Assembly (NCBI RefSeq): GCF_002741055.1
Contig: NZ_CP016809.1
Coordinates: forward strand, 4,132,501 to 4,196,500
From: Paenibacillus ihbetae
GTDB lineage: Bacteria; Bacillota; Bacilli; Paenibacillales; Paenibacillaceae
Direction of reading: 5' to 3'
Length of the DNA stretch: 64,000 bases
In this document: piece after piece, positions 60,078 to 64,000 of the stretch
How the letters are laid out: each line of letters starts with the position of its first letter
Numbering within the stretch: the stretch's first letter is position 1
Position numbers and translations under genes: made by a program
The notes under the pieces: generated by a model
What the model was told of the DNA's origin: nothing
Database searches by the model: none
Seen by the model: only the letters and a program-made list of their open reading frames with translations

Positions 60078-60698
60078 GTGGAATTCTTTTACGATATTGT
60101 CGGCCGGTTGTTTGAATGGATTCAGCAGCTGGGATACTTCGGGATTATGCTTGGCCTGATGGTGGAGGTGATCCCGAGCGAGATCGTCTTGGCCTACGGT
60201 GGTTATTTGATATCGCTGGGCGAGGTTCATTTTCTCGGGGCCATGCTGTTCGGGACTGTCGGCGGCGTACTGGCGCAGCTGTTCGTTTATTGGATCGGCC
60301 GCTATGGCGGCAGGCCGTTTTTGGAGAAATACGGGAAGTATATATTGATTAAAAAGCAGCACATGGATTACGCTGAAGAATGGTTCGCCAAATACGGCAC
60401 CGGCGTTATTTTTACGGCGCGGTTTGTGCCTGTTGTGAGACATGCCATCTCGATACCGGCAGGGATCTCGAAGATGAATGTGGGCCGCTTCACGCTCCTG
60501 ACGACGCTGGCGGTCATACCGTGGACGGCTTTATTTTTATATCTGGGCTGGATGCTGGGGGACCGTTGGGAACAGATTGGCGAGAAGGCAAAGCCTTATA
60601 CGCAGGAAATTTTGCTGGGGGCTTTGGCTGTCATGATTCTTTATTTTTTGATCAAATGGATAAAATCAGCGAAAGTGAGGTCGAGGCTAGATGAGTAA
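60078..60698 (+). CDS. DedA-family membrane protein
   Basis: 206 residues from the GTG nine bases after AAAGAGGTG; a GTG four codons earlier overlaps the site. The DedA/SNARE-associated fold shows re-entrant and membrane helices: FGIMLGLMVEVIPSEIVLAY (with the conserved Glu/Pro), GTVGGVLAQLFVYWIGRYGG, VIFTARFVPVVRHAISIPAG (FxRFxPxxR motif) and VIPWTALFLYLGWMLGDRW. DedA proteins move undecaprenyl phosphate or other lipids across the membrane and affect drug and pH tolerance. It overlaps the thioredoxin-like gene by eight bases, and the MBL gene follows, forming a three-gene operon. Confidence 0.93.
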   Translation: MEFFYDIVGRLFEWIQQLGYFGIMLGLMVEVIPSEIVLAYGGYLISLGEVHFLGAMLFGTVGGVLAQLFVYWIGRYGGRPFLEKYGKYILIKKQHMDYAEEWFAKYGTGVIFTARFVPVVRHAISIPAGISKMNVGRFTLLTTLAVIPWTALFLYLGWMLGDRWEQIGEKAKPYTQEILLGALAVMILYFLIKWIKSAKVRSRLDE

Positions 60699-61257
60699 AA
60701 ATGTGGCTTCCTATTTGGGAACCGGTATAACCCCGCAGCAGTTTGTCGAAGGCATGGAGAAGAACCAGGAGGCCTTCCAAGCGGGATACGAGCAGTTCAA
60801 GTGGAGTAATGCCGAGGATCGGGAATTCTTCGAAAGTTTAAATTACCGCGATGATTTGAGGGTGCTTATCCTTGCAGCGGATTGGTGCGGCGATGTTGTC
60901 CGCAACGTGCCGGTCGTATTTCGCGCAATGGAAACCGCGGGGATCCCGACGGAAGTGTTCATCCTGGAACAAAATTTTGAGCTGATGGACCAGTTTCTGA
61001 CGATGGGCGGGCGCTCGGTGCCGGTTGTCATTTTTGCGGATACCGGCGGTTATGTGATGGGCACTTGGGGGCCCCGGCCTGCCCATGTCCAGAAGCATAT
61101 GATCGAGTTTAAACAGAATAACCCTGACCGCGAAGCCTCGGATTACCAAGACAACCTCGCTGCCACAAGACAAAAAATCATCCAAGCCTATGGGGAAGGA
61201 AATGAGTTTCATGCCGTCATCATTAAGGAACTGCGCGAGCTCATTTCGGGGTTTTAA
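60691..61257 (+). CDS. thioredoxin-like protein with a single active-site Cys
   Basis: 188 residues. A thioredoxin fold of the TrxA-like PF14595 group: VLILAADWCGDVVRNVPVVF and GRSVPVVIFADTGGYVMGTW, with the cis-Pro before VVIF. The family's WCGD is kept, but no second Cys follows where a CxxC would stand, so reduction of disulfides by a normal dithiol route is unlikely. It overlaps dedA by eight bases and is three bases from the MBL gene, so the three are cotranscribed. GAGGTCGAGG lies before the ATG. The role is uncertain: bacillithiol-linked monothiol chemistry or a binding function are possibilities. Confidence 0.88.
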   Translation: MSKNVASYLGTGITPQQFVEGMEKNQEAFQAGYEQFKWSNAEDREFFESLNYRDDLRVLILAADWCGDVVRNVPVVFRAMETAGIPTEVFILEQNFELMDQFLTMGGRSVPVVIFADTGGYVMGTWGPRPAHVQKHMIEFKQNNPDREASDYQDNLAATRQKIIQAYGEGNEFHAVIIKELRELISGF

Positions 61258-61260
61258 ATA

Positions 61261-61899
61261 ATGGCGCTTCATATCGAAACCTTTAGCTTGGGGCCGCTGG
61301 AAACCAATGCATATTTGCTGAGAGGCAGCGAGGAAGGCAAAGCGATCATCATTGATCCGGGGATGAATCCAGCTCCGCTTGTCAAACGAATAGCAGATTT
61401 AGAGATTGAAGCGATCCTGCTGACGCATGCGCATTTTGATCATATGGGCGGCGTAGAGGAGATTCGCAAGCTGAAGGGATGTCCGGTTTATCTGCATACG
61501 ATGGAGAGCGAATGGCTGACCAATCCGAAGCTGAACGGGTCGACGAGATGGCCGGAGGTTTGTCCGCCGCTGTCCACCGGGCCCGCTGAATACGATCTGG
61601 CGGATGGGCTTGAGCTGCAGCTGATCGGCGAAACCTTCAAGGTGTACCATACGCCGGGCCATTCGCCGGGAAGCGTCAGCTTCCTATGTGGAAATGACCT
61701 CTTCTCAGGGGACGTGCTCTTCCGGATGGGGGTTGGACGTACCGATCTGCCTGGAGGGCGGGAACGGGATTTAATCCATTCCATCCAGAATACGCTGTAT
61801 TCCTTTTCCGACGAGGTTGTCGTATATCCCGGACACGGACCCCGGACCAAAATCGGGTATGAAAAACAGCATAATCCGTACGTTCCGGCCAGAAGCTAA
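61261..61899 (+). CDS. MBL-fold hydrolase, glyoxalase II-like (YqgX type)
   Basis: 212 residues. The metal motif THAHFDHMGG lies near residue 57, HTPGHSPGSVSF near 130, FSGDVLFRMGVGRTDLPGG near 155 and VVYPGHGPRTKIGYEKQHNP near the end. These are the ligands of a di-metal glyoxalase II-type thioesterase (hydroxyacyl-thiol hydrolase; bacillithiol derivatives are likely substrates in this group). It is the last gene of the dedA-thioredoxin operon with a three-base gap; GGGG precedes the ATG. No clear terminator follows, and a separate promoter begins at 61931. Confidence 0.9.
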   Translation: MALHIETFSLGPLETNAYLLRGSEEGKAIIIDPGMNPAPLVKRIADLEIEAILLTHAHFDHMGGVEEIRKLKGCPVYLHTMESEWLTNPKLNGSTRWPEVCPPLSTGPAEYDLADGLELQLIGETFKVYHTPGHSPGSVSFLCGNDLFSGDVLFRMGVGRTDLPGGRERDLIHSIQNTLYSFSDEVVVYPGHGPRTKIGYEKQHNPYVPARS

Positions 61900-61930
61900 C
61901 ATAATTACGACAAAAATCGAGAATTATGTC

Positions 61931-61959
61931 TGGACAAACGAAGACAAGATTGATACAAT
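61931..61959 (+). promoter_or_regulatory. sigma-A promoter before the 62-codon gene
   Basis: TGGACA and TACAAT with a 17-base spacer; about 125 bases of leader precede the GTG at 62090. Confidence 0.55.
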
Positions 61960-62089
61960 ACGGTTAATTAAATGTTACCCATTGCGAAGCACGCAGACTG
62001 TGGAATCCGTCCCGGTTTGCGTTCTTTTATTTTATGGGCCTTTATGCGCGTTTTTATGTTGGGGATGGATGTTATTAGGGGGAGTCGCT

Positions 62090-62278
62090 GTGAGAAAAGA
62101 TGAGTTGTCGCTTTTGGACGGATACGTAGCCGGAAGCAAGGAAGAAATGTCGAGAGACCATCATCTGCGAGCGCAACCGGAGATATCATCAATCGTGTGG
62201 AGTCGGCTGGTAAAGGGGGAAGCGCTCGTCCGGCAGCCATGGCATCAACGTCTGCAGTACATAAGATACCATGAGTAG
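62090..62278 (+). CDS. small hydrophilic protein (possible)
   Basis: 62 residues from a GTG five bases after GGGGGAG. The protein, VRKDELSLLDGYVAGSKEEM and the rest, is hydrophilic with a C-terminal Trp/Arg/Tyr cluster (WHQRLQYIRYHE). No signal or membrane segment. A sigma-A promoter is present upstream. Composition looks gene-like, but no family is recognised. It may be a conserved Paenibacillus-type small protein; this is only weakly supported. Confidence 0.5.
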   Translation: MRKDELSLLDGYVAGSKEEMSRDHHLRAQPEISSIVWSRLVKGEALVRQPWHQRLQYIRYHE

Positions 62279-63355
62279 ATAGATTTTCATCAGAGCAGAG
62301 CGGGATAGAGACTATTCAGGGCAGAGTTTACAAAGTACATTACGCGGCAGCATGGGTAAGGTAGGTAATACGGGCAATGTATATGAATCGGGAAGTGCGG
62401 ACAAGGGACATGACTACACAGTCATAGCTTAATTCAGATAAACGATCAGGATTGACTTTTTTGGCGCGGTAGGAAATCATATTAGTTGTCATACGGGTAT
62501 ACCTTGGAGCTCCTTATTAAGGGCGCGGAGTTAAACGTGCGTTCTACATGAGGGGCTCTTTTATTTTAGGTAATTTTGTTGTTCTCGCTGTCTTAGAGCG
62601 CAAACCGCCCACTATTGCCGGAACATGTTCCTTTTAGGTACTTGTAGAGCGCAAACCGCCCCCAAACGCCGGAACAAGTCCCTTTTAGGTACTTATAGAG
62701 CGCAAACGACCCGCAATCGCGGGAACAAGTCCCTTTTAGGTACTGTAGAGCGCAAACCGCCCCCAAACGCCGGAACAAGTCCCTTTTAAGTACTTGTAGA
62801 ACGCAAACCGCCCCCAAACGCCGGAACAAGTCCCTTTTAAGTACTTGTAGAACGCAAACCGCCCTCCACTGCCGGAACAAGTCCCTTTTAAGTACTTGTG
62901 GAGCGCAAACGGCCCTCCAATTCCGGAGCAAGTCCCTTTTAGGTACTTGTGAAGCGCAAACCGCCCACTATTGCCGGAACAAGTTCCTTTTAGGTACTTG
63001 TGACACACATTTTCTTCCCCGTTAGGCCCGCCTTGAATGCACCCCTTTTGTTAAGGCAAACACTACTTTGTACGACGTCGGTGCGCTTAGCCCATCGGAG
63101 TCCTCGCGGTTGGCCGTACCGGGGCCCCAGCACGAGGTTTACTGCCCCTGCACATGGCCTTGCGCTAGGGCCATTGGAGTCCTTAGCTTGGCTCTATCGC
63201 CATTGGCCATGCGGTCGGCCCTACTGGACATCCAACACACAGCCTATTAGTTGCCCTTGCGAGTGCAGCCGATAAAGAAAATATATTTCGATTTGAACGA
63301 TTCCATAGAGCAGATCGTACTACGATGGAAGAGGAAAGAAGGTGATGGTTTCGCA
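62279..63355. other. 1.08-kb non-coding region with minisatellite
   Basis: It holds the 51-bp repeat array (62594-63000) and a weak hairpin plus T tract near 62505-62575 (GAGCTCC with GGGGCTC, then TTTTATTTT). Then follows a GC-rich stretch (63000-63250) with two related units, CCATCGGAGTCCTCGC and CCATTGGAGTCCTTAGC. Frames across the repeats are repeated peptides and are not counted as genes. Confidence 0.65.
62594..63000 (+). repeat. 51-bp tandem repeat, eight copies with a variable core
   Basis: Copies at 62594, 62645, 62696 (50 bp), 62746, 62797, 62848, 62899 and 62950, each 51 bp, ending at 63000. Conserved parts are GAGCGCAAACCGCCC and GGAACAAGTCCCTTTTAGGT (or AAGT). Between them nine bases vary (CCAAACGCC, ACTATTGCC, GCAATCGCG, TCCACTGCC and others). 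AAGTCCC can pair with GGTACTT in most copies. The first and last copies have the same variable core. Confidence 0.93.
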
Positions 63356-63901
63356 ATGATCCTTGAAGAAGAGGATTGGATACGAAAAGCGCAGCAAGGC
63401 GATACGAATGCAATGGGGCAGCTTTTTAAGCACCATTACAGCTTTTTATATAAATACCTGCTGAAGATCACGATGGATCAAACCGTGGCAGAGGATACCG
63501 CCCAGGACACCGTGATTCGCTGCATGGAGAATCTGTCGCGATATAACGGGACCTCGTCCTTCTCTTCTTGGATGATTACGATTGCCACCAGGCTCTATAT
63601 CGACCGCACCCGAAAGAGAAAGCGGGAGAAAAGGTGGCTTGAGGAAGAGCAGCAGCGGTCGGTCAGACGGCTTCGCTGGCAGATGGAGCGGCAGGGGGAG
63701 GAGTGGACCGATTTGTTGGATGGCCTTGCCGGGCTGTCCGAAGAGCATCGGATCGCGATTCTGCTGAAGCATTATTACGGCTACAGTTACGAGGAGATCG
63801 GCGATATGCTCGGCATACCGGAAGGTACGGTTAAATCTAGAACCGCTTATGGCATTAAGCAATTGCGGAAGGAGTTGAAGATGGATGGCGAACAAGCCTG
63901 A
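63356..63901 (+). CDS. sigY: ECF sigma factor, SigY-like
   Basis: 181 residues. Region 2 is at 10-75 (GQLFKHHYSFLYKYLLKITM, VAEDTAQDTVIRCMENL, SSFSSWMITIATRLYIDRTR) and region 4 at about 125-170 (LSEEHRIAILLKHYYGYSYE, GDMLGIPEGTVKSRTAYGIK). The YSFLYKYL, EWTDLLD and KHYYGYSYEEIG phrases resemble B. subtilis SigY. AGAAGGTGATG precedes the ATG by a rather long gap; the frame extends upstream 35 codons without a site. It overlaps by 17 bases a gene starting at 63885 that looks like yxlC, the known neighbour of sigY, which supports the assignment. Its regulon is unknown. Confidence 0.86.
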   Translation: MILEEEDWIRKAQQGDTNAMGQLFKHHYSFLYKYLLKITMDQTVAEDTAQDTVIRCMENLSRYNGTSSFSSWMITIATRLYIDRTRKRKREKRWLEEEQQRSVRRLRWQMERQGEEWTDLLDGLAGLSEEHRIAILLKHYYGYSYEEIGDMLGIPEGTVKSRTAYGIKQLRKELKMDGEQA

Positions 63902-64000
63902 TACGGAAAACGAGATTTTGCTGGAGGGCTTAAGCCGGGATCTCGAGCGTCTGGAACGGGTGTTTGATGAGGGACCATCGCCCTCCTTGGAGGAATTTCA
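63885..64000 (+). CDS. yxlC: YxlC-like anti-sigma factor, 5' part only
   Basis: The ATG at 63885 lies inside the sigma gene in another frame and opens a reading frame (MANKPDTENEILLEGLSRDL, then ERLERVFDEGPSPSLEEF) to the window end. Its acidic, helical start matches the position and style of YxlC, the regulator of SigY. Translation overlap suggests coupling. The rest is outside the window, so any membrane part cannot be seen. Confidence 0.6.
   Translation, partial: MANKPDTENEILLEGLSRDLERLERVFDEGPSPSLEEF

Noticed and set aside
62594..63000. CRISPR array
   Set aside because: Units abut one another with only nine variable bases, there are no spacers of 25-40 bases, and no cas genes are present.
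62593..63008. Two minus-strand frames of 90-112 codons with repeated YLKGTCSG-type peptides
   Set aside because: They lie entirely in the 51-bp repeat (17 codons per unit), have no ribosome site, and several frames are open at once, as expected from the repeat itself.

Overview
The window looks like the chromosome of a Paenibacillus-type, low-to-middle GC, endospore-forming Firmicute. The reasons are strong AGGAGG-type ribosome binding sites, sigma-A promoters, a PerR/Fur-type operator, a xylR-cre-xylAB arrangement, a lysine riboswitch, a sigB-rsbVW module, YyaC, an SLH-domain surface protein, Bacillus-type cytochrome bd with CydS, and several intergenic minisatellites. No rRNA, tRNA, IS element, prophage or CRISPR array is visible. 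All identities come from reading the sequence and recalling protein families; no database search was run.

Layout. 1-2.6 kb: tail of an unknown gene, then an ECF sigma factor, a membrane protein and an ABC ATPase in one overlapping operon. 2.7-6.8 kb: a small membrane protein, a short-chain dehydrogenase, O-acetylhomoserine sulfhydrylase, and a degenerate PPDK-like pseudoenzyme. 7.1-12.1 kb: metal and redox genes, namely a PfeT-like P1B4 ATPase behind Fur-like boxes, a frameshifted LRR gene, and trxB plus a glutaredoxin-like gene behind a perfect PerR-type box. 12.5-17.7 kb: xylose catabolism (xylR divergent from xylA-xylB, with operator and cre) and a KDPG aldolase. 18-25 kb: an exported YcdB/SLH protein, an exported transglutaminase-like protein, a lysine permease under a lysine riboswitch, and a CvfC-like HEAT protein. 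25-36 kb: cytochrome bd (cydA, cydB and a 33-codon cydS), an MBL hydrolase, an ABC-F protein, a CDF metal exporter, small exported or anchored proteins, and a MarR-DHA2 efflux pair.

36-50 kb is the most interesting part: a general-stress island. The core is a REC-PP2C phosphatase, a hybrid histidine kinase with three receivers, a CheR-type methyltransferase, a second hybrid kinase, then rsbV-rsbW-sigB. This matches the RsbY-RsbK-RsbM input known from the Bacillus cereus group, but here it is joined to rsbVW-sigB and carries an extra kinase. Around it lie small stress-type proteins (DUF1328, DUF948, YflT/17M-like, YtxH, GlsB/YeaQ, DUF5665, CorA-like). Three sites share a sigma-B-like layout (G(T/A)TTC(G/A), 14 nt, GG(G/T)T(A/T)A), one of them in front of rsbV.

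50-62 kb: asparaginase II, pirin, DUF1128, YyaC, an alpha/beta hydrolase, a DUF6483-type protein, a methyltransferase, a large O-antigen-ligase/TPR membrane protein, and a DedA-thioredoxin-MBL operon. Three minisatellites (36-, 46- and 51-bp units) and one 31-bp duplication lie between genes. 63.3 kb to the end: a SigY-like ECF sigma factor and the start of its YxlC-like partner, so both ends of the window carry an ECF module.
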